A DNA stretch of 64,000 nt from Thamnaconus septentrionalis (lineage: Eukaryota; Chordata; Actinopteri; Tetraodontiformes; Monacanthidae): positions 13,512,501 to 13,576,500 of the forward strand of contig CM020518.1 in assembly GCA_009823395.1 (NCBI GenBank), given 5' to 3'. This document shows, piece by piece, positions 10,201 to 22,634 of this stretch; position 1 is the first letter of the stretch; each line of letters starts with the position of its first letter. The notes beneath the pieces are model-generated. The model saw only the letters and a list, made by a program, of their open reading frames with translations, had not been told where the DNA came from and ran no database searches. Position numbers and translations under genes: made by a program.

Positions 10201-12440
10201 TTCATACTGTAATGGATCTGTGTTTGAAAAAAAAGCATCAATGTCTCATCGTGTATAAATATAAATATAATCACTTCTAATCATGCTTTTTTTTTATAGA
10301 CCATCACTTTCAATATAGATATGTAGGATTCACTGACTTTCAACCGAGAGATTGGACCTATACTGCCACTGGCACAGCTCCCCCGATTGGCCTGGCATGG
10401 GACTATGGAACCTTGGTTGCCCGCCCAGCAACCTCAGGCAGGTACGCGGCTGTCTCGTTTGGACACGCACAGGCGTTAAATAGTGGCACTAACTGTTTCT
10501 GACGGGTAATTTTGAAAGTATGTGCGAGGATAGTGTTGCGCAGTGATCCTCTTAATGCACACACACAAAACAAGGCAGACGACCTCGGTCACCTCTGTGT
10601 GTTGGAACCATATAGAATGTAGGGTTTGTGTGCACTGATCGCAAGTTATTTTGGAAACACCGGAGTTCATCTGAGGTCACCTTGGATCGTGTGAGGTTCG
10701 TCTCATTGATGGGAGAGCGTTAGTTGCTTTGCTTGTCTCGACAGGAGGATCAAAATAGTGCTTTCTCCTGCTGTTTGTGCTAAAGTCGTATTTCCGGGGA
10801 GGAAAAAAATAGATGGCAACGCGCACTCTCAAATAAGAATGTTACTGTAAAAGATAACAGAGGTCAAGGCCCAAGCAATTCGATCCAAAAATGAAGAACG
10901 GCCATCGAGAGTTACATCTCATAAAATGTTTAATAGTCTAACTGTTTTTCATTTTTGAAAGTAATAGTTTAGCCCAAGGGTAAAAAGTGAATTACATTTT
11001 TTATTTTTTTTTTTTTTTTTTAGTAACATGACACGTCATGCAGTTTAAAGCTGAGCGGCGGTTGAAAGAACTCCTCCGTCCGCCCTGAGGATGACCGATC
11101 GGCCCTTCCCGCGACTGCACCAACAGTTTACTTCAGCGACATGCGGAAAGTAAACTGTGTACAGTGACGGGATGCCGAAAAAGGCCCGGGGGAAGCTCTT
11201 CCACCGCCGCCGGTCACAGGACTGGTTTGTCACCAGTGGTCCAGGTGGTCAGATTTCTACGAGCGAACCATCGGAAGCCAGTTCCCGCTTGTTCCACCTC
11301 TTAATTTGTGACACATAAACACAAAAAGTCAAAGTAGTTCAATAAATACGTGGATTTTTTTTTTCCCCTCACGGGTTGTGCAACGTGTAAAATATGACAT
11401 TGCGCACCTGTTGATTGCTTGTTAATGCAAGTATCTAATCCGCCTATCGCAAGGCATCAACTCGGTGCATTTAAGGCATGTGGGCGCAGTGAAGGTGACT
11501 TGCTGAAGTTCAAAGCAGACATCAGCGGACGGATTGAAGTGCCTTCAGGTGGTGGAAGTGGTTGTTGGTGAGAGTCTCACAAAACTGCTGCTAATGTACA
11601 ACCTCTACAGTCTATTTATTTATTTATTTATTTATTTATTTATTCAAAAGGGACAGTACACATTAAAGGACATGTACATGTAAAAATGCCAGAATTAGCC
11701 AAAGGCTACTTTCCATCCCTGGCAGGTCAGAAGAAGTAACAATACTAATGAAGCCACTTTTTCAGCCACTTTACAGACAAACATATTCATCCAGTCAGCG
11801 GCAAAAAATGTTTCGGTCGTTGGCAGATGTCCGACAAGCAGGACCAGACCGGTTTGTGACGAGAGAGAGATGACAATTGAACACCGGTAAGCACCGGCCA
11901 CTCGCGTCACCCAAGAGCAGAAAAACTCCGGCTGCAATTTTAGAGGCCTCAAGGTTTGGACAGCCCATGATTGGAAAATAACATAAACCAAAACGTTGCC
12001 ACGTCAATATGGACCAAAAATCTTTGAGTTGAATCTATACTAGGCATGGGCAAACTACGGTCCAGGGGCCATATGCGGCCCGTCGAACTTGAAGAAATTA
12101 TATTAATAGTAAGTAAGTAATAAAATAGCCTATTTCATCCATTTTTTTCAGTGTTTCAAGAGTCATTTCAATAAAGAGCTAAACACCGCAGGGCTTCAAA
12201 GATAGACATTAAAGCACATGTTTTTTTTACGTATCCCATAATATATTTTGCTGCTCCGACCCCTCTGTCGGATTTTAGTCCCCACTGTGGCCCCACCAGT
12301 CAAAACGTTTGCCCACCCCTGAGCCATACCATACTGCGTAAAAGGCGTTTCTCAAATGGCAAAATGCCCCTGTGCCACCGAGGTGCCTAATAAAGTTGAT
12401 CCGAGGCTGTTTTTCAGAAACCGCAAGTCAAACTGAATGG
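10200..12440. other. intergenic region brap-tor4a
   Basis: No exon-like coding sequence recognised. It contains A- and T-homopolymers, a (TTTA)n tract at 11611-11645 and a hAT-like short element at 12041-12321. The upstream side of 12.4-12.7 kb becomes purine-rich (GGA repeats) before the probable first exon of tor4a. Confidence 0.5.
12041..12321. mobile_element. hAT-like short element, copy 1
   Basis: Ends TAGGCATGGGCAAACTACGG and TTTGCCCACCCCTG are imperfect inverted repeats of the CAG-GGTGGGCAAACT type. Flanks ATCTATAC (12033-12040) and AGCCATAC (12322-12329) match at 6 of 8 positions, consistent with a decayed 8-bp duplication. The related element at 28729-29100 is in the opposite orientation. 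Confidence 0.65.
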
Positions 12441-12559
12441 ATGAGTGAGCGATACAGAGAGGGGTGGAATGTGTCCAGCCCCCGAGGGAGGAGGAGGAGG
12501 AAGAGGAGGAGGAGGAGGAACTGGACAGAGAGGACTGACTGAGGGACTGAAAAAAAAAA

Positions 12560-12730
12560 AACAAGCAAGGGAGGAGCCAGCAGATGGTTGCGAACAGGAT
12601 TTCGAGGTAAGACAGGCAGATCTCTTCCTGCGCTGAGCTGCGTGCAGCTGTTCTCCGCTTCCTCCACTTCCAAACTATGGACTGAGGCAAACTCTCTTTT
12701 CTCACCGGGGACATTCCAGCCGCACTGAAG
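12560..12730 (+). promoter_or_regulatory. tor4a: putative non-coding first exon / promoter region of tor4a
   Basis: The tor4a start codon lies directly after a splice acceptor (CAG at 15175-15177, ATG at 15178), so an upstream non-coding exon must exist. Good donor candidates are CTGAAG|GTAAGAAT (exon end 12730) and TTCGAG|GTAAGA (exon end 12606). The flanking sequence is purine/CpG-mixed and non-repetitive. The start of transcription is not identifiable by eye. RNA data could show a different first exon. Confidence 0.35.
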
Positions 12731-13183
12731 GTAAGAATATTTGTTTCGCTGTTGTTTTTTTTTTTTTTTTTTTTTTGCATACTTTACTCTGTATTTCACT
12801 GCACTGCACCTCTCATATTTCACTGACCTCCTTCTATTCCCGCAGGCTGGGTGAGGTATGTGTGTGTGTGTGTGGGTGGGTGTGTGTGTCTGTCTGCGCG
12901 CAGCTGGGTGTACCTGTCTCTGTTACTGCGCGAGAAAGAAAATGAGGGGAAACTCCACGTGAGATTAAAAAAGCAAACCTTCCTCGTCGTCGGTGTCAGG
13001 AGATCAGCAGGAAGGATTTTAATGTCAGGGGGATGGAATGCAAACGCAAGTGTTTTTGCGCAGAGTCTGTTTTCTCGTCTTTCTTTTTTTTGTTTTGCCC
13101 CGCTTGCTGAGTTAATGCCAGTGAGGCGTTCTTTAAATGCCTGGAATGCAGCCCGTCCTTTCAGGTCCCTGCACGTAAAATGA

Positions 13184-13202
13184 CAGATAAGAGCAGATAA
13201 GA
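13184..13202 (+). promoter_or_regulatory. tandem GATA motifs in tor4a first intron
   Basis: AGATAAGA occurs at 13185-13192 and again at 13195-13202, ten bases apart on the same strand, i.e. one helical turn. AGATAAG is the textbook GATA-factor site. It lies in the likely first intron of tor4a, a usual place for enhancers. Function is inference only. Confidence 0.35.
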
Positions 13203-15177
13203 GCTGAAGAACCCCCCCCCCCCCCCAGTCCCCAATTTGCACTCGGTGATGTTTGAAGAACCAATTAAACTGGTCGGATTTTACAGCAACTTCCAGAGAG
13301 AATTGGCAGTTACATAACCTAAAGTTTTGGCTGCGCCACTCTTGGCATCAAACTTTTATCACACGACTCATTATTCACTATCCAGGTTTTTTTTTTTCCA
13401 TTTGAAAGGGGCCCTTTCATCGTCGGGGCCAACTTCCTCCTCTTCCTCCTCCTCCGGGCGTCGATTCGACTTCCTCTTTCTGCGCGAGGCGTGAGGGAGC
13501 GACGTAGCGTCGTAGCCCAAGCTGGAAAAAAAAAAAAAAAAAATGCGCACGTGTCGTGTTTGTCACGGGGTCGAGGGTGAAGCCGCGCGGAGGGAGGGAG
13601 GGCGGGCGGGTGAGGGGTTCAGGTGGGTTCACGTGAGCCACCTGCTGACCTGACGCGGGCCGCTTTGTTGCGCAGCCGTTTCCTGCAGCACTTCCTTCTC
13701 GCGCCGTCCCCTTCGCTTCGCCCTGGGGCCGTCACTTCTGAAGGAAGTGCGCAGGTGTGAGACTCGCACCAAAGCAAATGAAATACAAAGCCGTGACAAG
13801 GAGCCCTGATAAGTAGAACGAATCCCACGAGAAGAAATTGGGTTAAACTGCTGAGTGACTTGGGCGAGTTGAGCTGCAATAAACTGATATTTATTCTTCT
13901 TTTTTTTTTAATCCCTCATATAGCGGAGTGAAAAATCTGAACAAACGTGAGGATCAGACTCTTTCCCTCCCTCTTCGTTCAGATCAACTCAGTTGCATTT
14001 AACCCATCTGTTTGTCCTCCTTTCCTTCTCCCTCATGTTTTGATGCGTCTGAACACATGAGATCATTTCTCAGGCGGCAGAGTGTAGCAAGGCGTTATCT
14101 AACATCGGACCGGGGCCAGTTGCAGGCCTCGGCGCTGCACACGTTGAGAAACAGACGTTGCGATAACAGCAGAGAGGAAGGAAGAGCCGCCGGCCGCAGC
14201 CGGCCGCAGCCGTCAGCTTCTTTTTCTGCTCATTCAAATCTGAAGGGCCCCATATTATGCAAACTTCACCTCGCCAACAATAACACGACTCTCCAGCCCG
14301 TCCAGAAATGAGTAATGTCCCTCCGCCTCGCCTCTGCCTCCCGGGGGAGTGCGTGCCGTCGCGCACGGTTCTGGAAACGGACCCTTTGTGATGTCACAAA
14401 GGGCTCTAGCACCGCTTCCAGTAGCGTTAATAGCAACGTGCCCTGTCGGTCCCCTTCCGAGCGCGTGCAGGGAACCGACAGGGTGAAGAAAAAAAAAAGG
14501 TACAATATTTGAGATTTTAAAGTCATTTTGTGGGCAACTGCTTTTCTGTAGCTTTCAGGCTGAGTTAGCGTGTTTGCGACTTAAAGCGTGACTTTTCTTT
14601 AACGAGGAGAGAGCTTTATTTTAAAAAAAAGAAAATGACACCGCAAAGTAAAGACGATCTTTCCCTCCCTTTCAACAGACTCTTTTGTAAGGATGGTGCG
14701 CGAGACAAAATCCATTCTGGGCCATTGGAAAGCCTTGAGCTGCAAGACCGCAAGTGGCCAGTGGGAAAAGCTGAAGGAGAGCGGACTTTTCAGCCGAAAT
14801 ACCCAGGTGTTGTGCCTAAACAGAGCACGCCCAGCAACCGATAATACTATGTGCACGGGGCGTGTTGGCAGGCCAGTGAAAAGAATTATTAACGTAGCAT
14901 TGAAGGTGCATTAATCAGTAATTGTATATCTTTGTTTTAGAAAAATGATGCGTATTAAGATGGATTTTGAGGTAATCGCTGGCTAGTTTCTGCAACCAAC
15001 ACAGCCGCCACTGAAATTGCTCGGAAAGGAGAGCGACTACATTCGGCCCAATTTTTGTCAATTAACCTGGACCATAACCACGAACCAAATGAAAAATAAC
15101 GCTAAACAACTTGCACAGTTAATTCCAAATTCTTTCAAATCAAGCCTTTGTAAGATTCCAGACGTTGTTGTTCGCAG

Positions 15178-18100
15178 ATGAGCGACCAGGACAGCAGCAC
15201 CTCGGCGTCTCAGACGGACGACGAGACGCAGCCCGACGGGGAAACGGAGGAAGAGACGGAGAAGAAACAGGGCAGCGGGCGGAACTCCAGCCTGAACTTC
15301 AGCCAGAGCAGCTTCTCCTCGTCGCTGCTCGCCGTCATCCGCATCAAGCAGAAATATCAGGCCCTGAAGAGGCGGCGCCAGGAGCTGGCCACGGCTCTGG
15401 GGGGCGTGGACTCGCTCACAGGGGCCCCGATGAGAGGCAGCCCCAAAATCTTCACCTTCGACGGGTTCGGCCCCTCCAGCTGCCCCACCGCCGCCGCCGC
15501 CGCCGCCGCCACCATGTCGTCCTCGGCGCCCCAGAAGAAGAAGAAGAGGAGGAAGAGGCGGGTGCTGTTCCCCAGCAGCAGGAGGCGCAGGGCCCCGCCG
15601 AGGCAGGACTACAACCGGGCCAAGTACTTCCTCTACCTGCTCCTCGCCATCGTCTTCGTCCAGGTAACGTCTGGGAATGTGACGGTTATCATGTCTCGGC
15701 CAATCAGGACTTTGCTTGCATCTGATTTAAACTGATCGTCTTGGTTCACGTGAAGCTGGATGGAACATCTCCCAAATTTCTTGGATTTTTTTTTTTTTTT
15801 CCATGTATTTCCGGCAGATAAAGAGTAGAAACAGAAGCAGGGTGGATGACTTGACCAAGCTACTTCACATACATAAAATCGGATCACAATCAGAAGCCTG
15901 TGTTGTCTTAGCAATTAAAAAACAACAACAAAAAAAGCAAGATATTTGAGGCGCTACTCTTGCTTGGTATTTTTAAGAATGTTTAAATACAATAAGATAC
16001 CAATAAGTATAAAATAGTGCAAAAATAAATCTTTCGCCCCCTCCTCCGCCCCCCGTCCCTGTCGACGAAACGTCCGCGGGACTTCAGCGCGATCTCCCCG
16101 CCCGTCGACGAAACTTCCGCGGTTGCTCGTATCGAGAATCGGATCGAAAATAAATACTTTTCCGAAGATCGTATCGAAGTCTGAAATCCAGTATCGTGAC
16201 AACACTAGTGTACATAATAAATAACGGGAGAGAGGTCAACAGTTACTGCACCTTGTGAATTCAATTTCGCAGGAAGTCAGCTTATTTCACGTGTTTGGTT
16301 GGTACCACATGTTGACACGCTTCTACAAGCAGTTCTTAAGGTTAGGTGAGGCTCCAGACCTACTGGTTGTCAGAATTACGCTCCAATCACGGTGTTTGGA
16401 GCTCTTGCCTAAGACAGTCAGAGGTCAAGCGACAACATCTCGTTTGATTAAAACTGCGTCCAAAGCAGGAACTGTGATAATATCTTTAACGGAAGCTTAC
16501 TTCTTGTGTTTCCCTAATTGTTTCCTTCTGGGCTGTGTCATGGGCAGCCTGCAGCAAAGACTTCCTGCTTCATCGGCCCCAATATGTTTATTCAGAACAG
16601 CTGAAAACACTTCAGCTTGCAGCTTGGCAGGGTGGATGTATTGAGACGGAGATAAATGACGCGGGTTGTTTTAATGCACTCCAACCAAAGAACCGGACTT
16701 GGAGTCTTGTGTGACTTAAAGTTAGGCCATTGTTCTGCCGCGAGCTTTCCCTGAATTAACCCAGACATCAGCATTAACTTTCTCCTCTGGGTGTGGACAG
16801 GGTGGAGTCAGAGCAGAGTGACACACCGTCAAAATAAAAGCTTTTCGGGGGGGAAAAAAAAGGGGGCTGTCGACCGAAACCTTGAGTCATTTAGGAAGTC
16901 AGAAAAAGTAAAAACACCTTTTGTGTTTCGCAGACATTCCCATCGCTGAAATGTCCAGGCAACGGCGTGGTCTATGGGAGGAACTGCAAAAACGCACTCC
17001 GACTGCTTGTTATTGCTGGTTCCGATATGTTGGCAAAGGCACGTGCTAAAAGCGAAAACAAAGCAAAGTTTGTTTTATTTATACCGCAGCTAGGTTGCCT
17101 GCACGTGCTGCATTCAGGGTACGACTCTATACGCTGCTCCCTTCAAAGTATGCCAGCTATAAATACCCACTCCGATGTTTATTCAGATGCCTCAGACGGG
17201 CTGTGCGTCATCTCTTAATCCTAAGGATCGACTGCAATAAATCTCTCTTTTTGCCTTCAGAGCTTCTATAATAATATAGGCGGAGTCTATAATCGCTCCA
17301 TTGTATGTGCGTCAGGTAATTACTAATAGTTTTTTAATGATGGCTCTCGCCAGCTAAGCTCTTTGGCTAGCCGGCTCTTCGCAGGTGCGCGGAGACGTAC
17401 TTGCGCCGTCCCGCTTCCCCGTTTGATGCAAATCCAAATAAGTGATGTGTCGGCCGACAAATGACAGATCTTATTTGAGGGAGTAAACAAATAGACTTGC
17501 CTGGAAACATTAGGCTGACAGAGCAGCATGTCTCTATTGCCATTTTTAAAAAAAAAAAAATATTAACAACCACCCCATTAAAAAAAAGAGGAAATTTTCA
17601 TTTAACGTCTTTATTAAGGGGACAGCATGAGACCGAGAAGCTGTCATCAACAGAAATGGTGCTCGTGTAAAGGTTATTTCACACTTTGTTTTTCATTCTT
17701 GAGCTTTATTGAGGCTTTATCTCAATGTATCAGTGTGCCATGAAACTCGGTTCATTTGAGAATGACCGAACCACTCCGCTTTCTTTGAGGAAGGGAGCTT
17801 ACCGGTTGCTCCGAGAGTGGTTTAGCCCCAATGAAAACAGGAAGCTCCTGCAAGCTTGTAAAACAGTGCGCGGTCACAGCTTCATCAGTCGACTGTTTTC
17901 TCACCGAAAGTTGAGCAAAGGGTGACGCTTTGGCAAGAGTTTAACCCGAGGTTCAGTTCCTCGGAGCTTCCCGTGATTAGCAAAAAGCTTTATTGAAAAA
18001 AAGAGAAATCTCATTTGTCTGGTTGAAATCATCAGTAGTGAATTCATCAAAACAGCTGTCATTTTTTTGTTTTTTTGTTTTTTTTATAAGGTACTGTCCC

Positions 18101-19124
18101 ACGTAAATTTGCCAATGGAAATTTTTTTTGATTACATCAAAGAGATGGCGATGTCATTTTGACAGGAAGTGACCTTTGAAATAAGGATGTGCTGCTCGTA
18201 ATTTCCTGCGTGGCGCGTCGTCAGTTTTCTTCCCTCGCGCTAATGTGTTCATGTCCCCGTCCTTTTCAGGTCTACAACGCCATCGAGAACCTGGACGATC
18301 ACGTCATCAAGTACGACCTGGAGGGGCTGGAGAAGTCGATGAAGAGGGAGGTCTTTGGCCAGCAGGGGGCAGTGGACGGTCTCATATACCACCTGAAGGA
18401 TTACCTCTCCACCTACGTCCACAACAAGCCCCTGGTCCTGTCCCTGCACGGGCCCACCGGAGTTGGCAAGAGCCTCCTGGGACGCCTCCTGGCCGGACAC
18501 TTCCGCTCCGTGGTGGGAGACCCTCTGGTGATGCAGTACTACGTCCTCCACCACTGCCCCCAGGAGGCCATCGCCCCTTACTGCGCCCGCAACCTCTCGG
18601 CGGTCATCTCGGAGATGGTGGAGCGCGGCGAGGAGGAGGAGAAGATCCCCGTGTTCATCTTCGACGAGGTGGAGCACATGCACGAGGAGATCCTGGACAC
18701 GCTGTGGCACGCCATGTCCGCCAAGCAGTCCAACGAGTATCTGAACGCCATCTACCTGCTGATGAGCAACCTGGGACAGGAGCACATCACCAGGTACGTG
18801 CTGCACAACTCCTCCAGAGACCCCGCGGCCACAGCGTGCGGCCGCTACGGCCACCTGCTGAAAGGTCTGACGCCGGTTTTGCACGACACTCTGGAGAAGC
18901 GCCACCTGCTGTGGACAGAGGCCGAGATCCTGCCGCTGGGCCTGCTGGAGAAAGACCACGTGATGGAGTGCTTCCTGGACGAGATGACCCAGGAGGGGTT
19001 CTACCCGGATCAGAACAACATTGAGCGGCTGGCGGCGGAACTGGAATATTACCCTGAGGTTGGGGGTCGGCAGTACTCGCAGACAGGCTGCAAGCAAGTC
19101 GTGGCTAAAGTCAACCTGCTGTGA
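15178..19124 (+). CDS. tor4a: torsin family 4 member A (torsin-4A), AAA+ ATPase-like
   Basis: Two coding exons, 15178-15663 and 18270-19124 (stop TGA), giving 446 residues against 423 in human TOR4A. Residues 1-150 are low-complexity and charged: an acidic N-terminus, a Ser/Asn-rich block, a conserved SPKIFTFDG motif and a Lys/Arg-rich stretch. One membrane segment follows at about 149-163 (YFLYLLLAIVFVQ). Then comes the torsin AAA+ domain: VYNAIENLDDHV at its start, Walker A GPTGVGKS at 223-230, Walker B FIFDEVE at 291-297, and the torsin C-terminal TGCKQVV (Gly-Cys-Lys) motif. Torsins act in the ER lumen and nuclear envelope with LAP1/LULL1-type activators; TOR4A is the least studied member. 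The ATG was chosen because it follows the acceptor directly and begins the MSDQDSS-like conserved N-terminus. Family assignment is firm. Confidence 0.95.
15664..18269 (+). other. tor4a: tor4a coding intron
   Basis: GT-AG intron of 2.6 kb, phase 0. It holds a short direct duplication with the core GTCGACGAAAC-TCCGCGG near 16060-16079 and 16105-16123, ending near a CAACACTAG boundary typical of an old DNA-transposon end (about 16209). No coding exon was recognised in it. Confidence 0.6.
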
Positions 19125-20571
19125 AATCGGCCGCAGGGAGCGTCTGGATGGTTCACATTCTTCAGCCGTGAGGAAACTGTGAAGCGTTTATGAAACACAA
19201 GTGACACAACTCGAAGCCAAATTTTAAAAAAAAAAATAGGAAAGCTTCAAGATTTTTGAAAGACTTGAGGAAAGGCTGAGGTCGCTCCAGTGGCGCAGCT
19301 CTGTTTGGAAGTGACTTGTTTCTAAAGAGTTCATCTCCCAGTTTACAGAAGAACATTCCAGATCTTGAAAGGGTCGAACCTCTGAACCTCATCGGTTTTC
19401 CTGCCAGCGAAAGGTTTTCTGTAGGTGTCTCAAGAGAAACGGCATCCTTTCATTTCCGCAGTTAAGATTGTCCAGGAGAATTTTCCACAGCCCAAACAGA
19501 GTGATTTAACACAGCAAAAGTGGCAGCGTTCATCTTGTCTTGATTAGTGGACAAAGAAAGGAAGCTAATGCTAGCTTGATAGCGTTGAAAATACTGCTAG
19601 CTCAGTCAGTCGGACACTGCGTTTTCAGATTGAGATTTCAAGGACCATATTATACGACATTTACATCTGTGATGTGTTTTAAGCTGCCTGAACTCCCCAG
19701 AGAGGCGACGACGCCTTCTGTACTTCATTTACTTCATAGTGACAACGCCCCCAGCCAGGTTCCACCCTGTAAAGACTCCGCACTCCTCGCAGCCTCTTTG
19801 TTTCGCCCTCTTCCCAACAGGCAGGAGGTTTAGCAAAGCATTCGTTTCAACACATGGCTATATAGCCGTTGTTCGTTTGGTTTTCTGATAGCTATTCGGG
19901 TGAGGCTGCCCAACCCCCCCCCCTGGAAGTACTACATGAAAAAATAAACATTGTACAATGAACAGAATATGGGACCTTTAAATGGTGACACCCCATAGTT
20001 ACAAATGTTGATTTCAGATGTAGACGCCCCAAAATACTACTACTACTACTGCTTTGTCTGGAAGCTCAGTCAGACATACTTTGACCACTTTTTTTGGGGG
20101 GGACATTGAGGTACTTTTGGGAGTCCGTGGGTTCATACAGGAAAACTGGTGATGTTTCTGTTGTGCCATACAACTGTGTACAACTTTGTTGTACACAGTC
20201 GTTTCCATCTTTGGCTTATACGAGCAGACGGATGAACACTGGCTTTTGTGCACTGGGGACAAATTACTGAAACTTAGCTAGATGCTGGGTAAGTCTTGCT
20301 TTTGTAATGGCATCAAGTTTATCAATTTAGGACTGATACGTTTTTTTGTATGTACACCAAAAAAAGACAAACTTCTACACAGTAAGTTCGTATTGATCGA
20401 CCTGTTTCTTTGCATGATCCTGAAGATTATGTTCATGTTTGGTTTTCTGACATAGTGCATAGTGTCTTTCTGGATATTAAAGACATTAAAGACATGTTTG
20501 GCTGTGAGACTTGATTTTCCTCACTTACTTAAAATCTTCATATTTTGCTTTACTTGAATTCATAATCTTAC
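19125..20571 (+). other. tor4a 3' UTR (probable) and intergenic sequence
   Basis: Follows the tor4a stop. A canonical AATAAA lies at 19943-19948 after a short C-run, a plausible poly(A) signal for a UTR of about 0.8 kb. Beyond it are a (TAC)n tract near 20035-20050 and AT-rich sequence without recognised genes. Confidence 0.4.
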
Positions 20572-20718
20572 CACATTCTGATAGCGGAGGTACACGTCGA
20601 AGCTGTTGGCACTGGGCAGCACGGTTCCCTTGACAGTAACCACCATCCTGCCGGGACGGAGTCCACCGATGGTGTTGCTGTTATACGGACGAGAGCCTAT
20701 GGACGGCAGATCGACGGG
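20572..20718 (-). pseudogene. isolated galectin-like exon (start of a carbohydrate-recognition domain)
   Basis: On the minus strand a 49-codon open segment is bounded by a good acceptor (pyrimidine-rich, ending GGAG at 20719-20722) and a good donor (GTG|GTAAGA at 20571-20570). It encodes SRPYNSNTIGGLRPGRM and then VKGTVLPSANSFDVYLRYQN, which matches the opening strands of a galectin domain (P-Y...GGL-PG...V-G-V...A-F-V-L). The next galectin exon would carry the H-NPR and WG-E sugar-binding residues; I could not find it on the minus strand down to about 19.9 kb. It is either an orphan exon of a decayed gene or one exon of a gene whose other exons I failed to see. No ligand-binding residues are present here, so no function is claimed. 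Confidence 0.5.
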
Positions 20719-22634
20719 CTCCAGGGGTCAAAGACAAATAAGGCTTCTAAAAAGGTATTTTTTAAAAACCTTTTCAAAAGCTATGTAATTCAATGTTTCA
20801 AACTGTGACAATGTGTTTAATCAAGCCTCATTTACTAAGTTTTTTAATTCAATTTGAGCTGTATTTTTTTACTTCTCTGCCTAAAATATATCACATGGTG
20901 CTAAGATCTCCCCATCCCAGATGCTTCTGAACTCTCGCCAGAATGGCGCCTCCACCCATCAGCTCCAGGCGGGACACGCCCACTCTGACAAAAGGACTTT
21001 TGGTGTGAAATTCACAGTAATATAACAAAGATTATTGGACATGACACGCCCTTTTCCCAGAGACTGAATATTTTAGAGGATCCGTCCCTACGCGATGACC
21101 TAGATAGCTTTGATGCTTCCCTCCCTGTGTCAACCTCTGGCACATTCACTTAGCCAGATTAGCTGCACTGGAGGGCTTTGTCATACAGACTAATGGACAC
21201 AGTGGAAAGCTTCAAATTGAAATGGGAACAATACTTATTGAACTTGAAAAAGCCTGATTGACGCAGCAATCGCCAATTGATACCTAGCATCGCTGAATGC
21301 ATAGCACGTGATCTCTTGTTACCCCGCCCCCTTTTTTACCGTCTCTTTTTTTTAGTATTTGGATATTTTGGTTTTGTTTTTGTCGTGTTTCTTCCGCTTG
21401 CTGGAGTCCTTACGTTCACACCAGAAAAGAACGACAGGTTTCTCCGAAAAATGTTGTAATTTATTATTTTTTATTAGAATTCCCTTAATTGACATTGGAA
21501 AAATGAGGTACTGTGTCTAATAAGTGACAAAAGTGAGGCTCATCGTCATGGAAACATAAATAGATGGACAAAAAAAAACAAATTATGATCAAATGCCAAA
21601 AATTAAGTAACAGGATAGTCGTGTGCATCGCACTGTGATCACCGTTGACTGGAGTATCTCACCGGTTGCTCAACTGTACCATGAGCACACGCATCTGAGT
21701 AGTGTCGGTTGTCAGCAACAGGCGCAGTCTTCCTAGCAACATGAGGAAACAGCCAGCCATCGAGCTTAGACGCCCCCCACAAAACGTTTCTTTGTGACTG
21801 CCGAGGTGGGACGGATAGATGAAAACAATATTGTAGAAATGCGAACTAACTACACAAGCTACCAGAAGATCCCACGACACTGATTTCACCTACCGGAGTG
21901 AGGAGTCACAAAGATCTTTTGAGAGAGCGTCTGCTCTGCCGCTTCTGTGATGCGTTCGAGTAGCTTCCTTCTAAAAATTGACCTTTTCGAAATCTTGTAA
22001 GAATTCAGTGGTTTGTTCCTGAAATGTCTTGCAGCAAAAGTGATAAAAACGGGATGGAGGGACGGACGGACGGACGTGTTGCGGCAAACGTGCAGCTTAA
22101 ATAGTCCGCGACAACCACAAATAAATTGTTCGAACCTTAAAAAAACAAACAAACGACAAAACAAAACAAAAAAAACAGACCCAGCTCCAACTTTTCTCCA
22201 AGCAAATTAAGCCTTCCTTCTCCTGCTCTCTGCGTCCACGTCTCGCTCCTTCGCATGCTTCCGAAACGGCCGAATGCTACGCGCGTTACACCGTACGACT
22301 ACTTGATTCAAAGGGGCTACAGGGAAATAAATAGCGTGACTTCAGTAAGCATTAAAACGTGACAATATCTAGGGACTACATGCCGTCAGTTTTTCTTTCC
22401 GGGGGGGACACGGGACCTCGCGGCTCCTCCAGGGGCGTTTGCACATGTTGCTGAGATTGAAAACCGTTACTGTCAAAAACACTCGTGGCGTGTGAGCGGG
22501 GAGTGGGGGGTGCGTTTCTGTGTGTGTTTGGAAGGGAGGGGCAGGGGAGGGGCAGAGGAGTGTACGGTCACGTTGTCTTGAGGACTTCTGATTCTTCCGA
22601 ATTTCGCTGATGGGGGTTTTCCGGGTTCCGTCGC
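20719..22634. other. vdac3 3' UTR (probable) and intergenic sequence
   Basis: No recognised coding sequence apart from the galectin-like exon next to it. Read on the minus strand, AATAAA signals occur at 21465-21460 and 21475-21470 downstream of the vdac3 stop. A 3' UTR of about 1.2 kb (22634 to about 21.44 kb) is therefore plausible. Confidence 0.35.

Noticed and set aside
12445..12636. Gly-rich open frame near the tor4a first exon
   Set aside because: Derived from GGA repeats; lies in the probable 5' non-coding exon region and is out of keeping with any known N-terminus.
16255..16644. 129-residue open frame in the tor4a intron
   Set aside because: No homology recognised and no conserved motif; length is within chance for this region.
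18245..19097. Long open frames in other frames and on the opposite strand over tor4a exon 2
   Set aside because: Shadows of a GC-rich true coding exon with clear torsin homology in the chosen frame.
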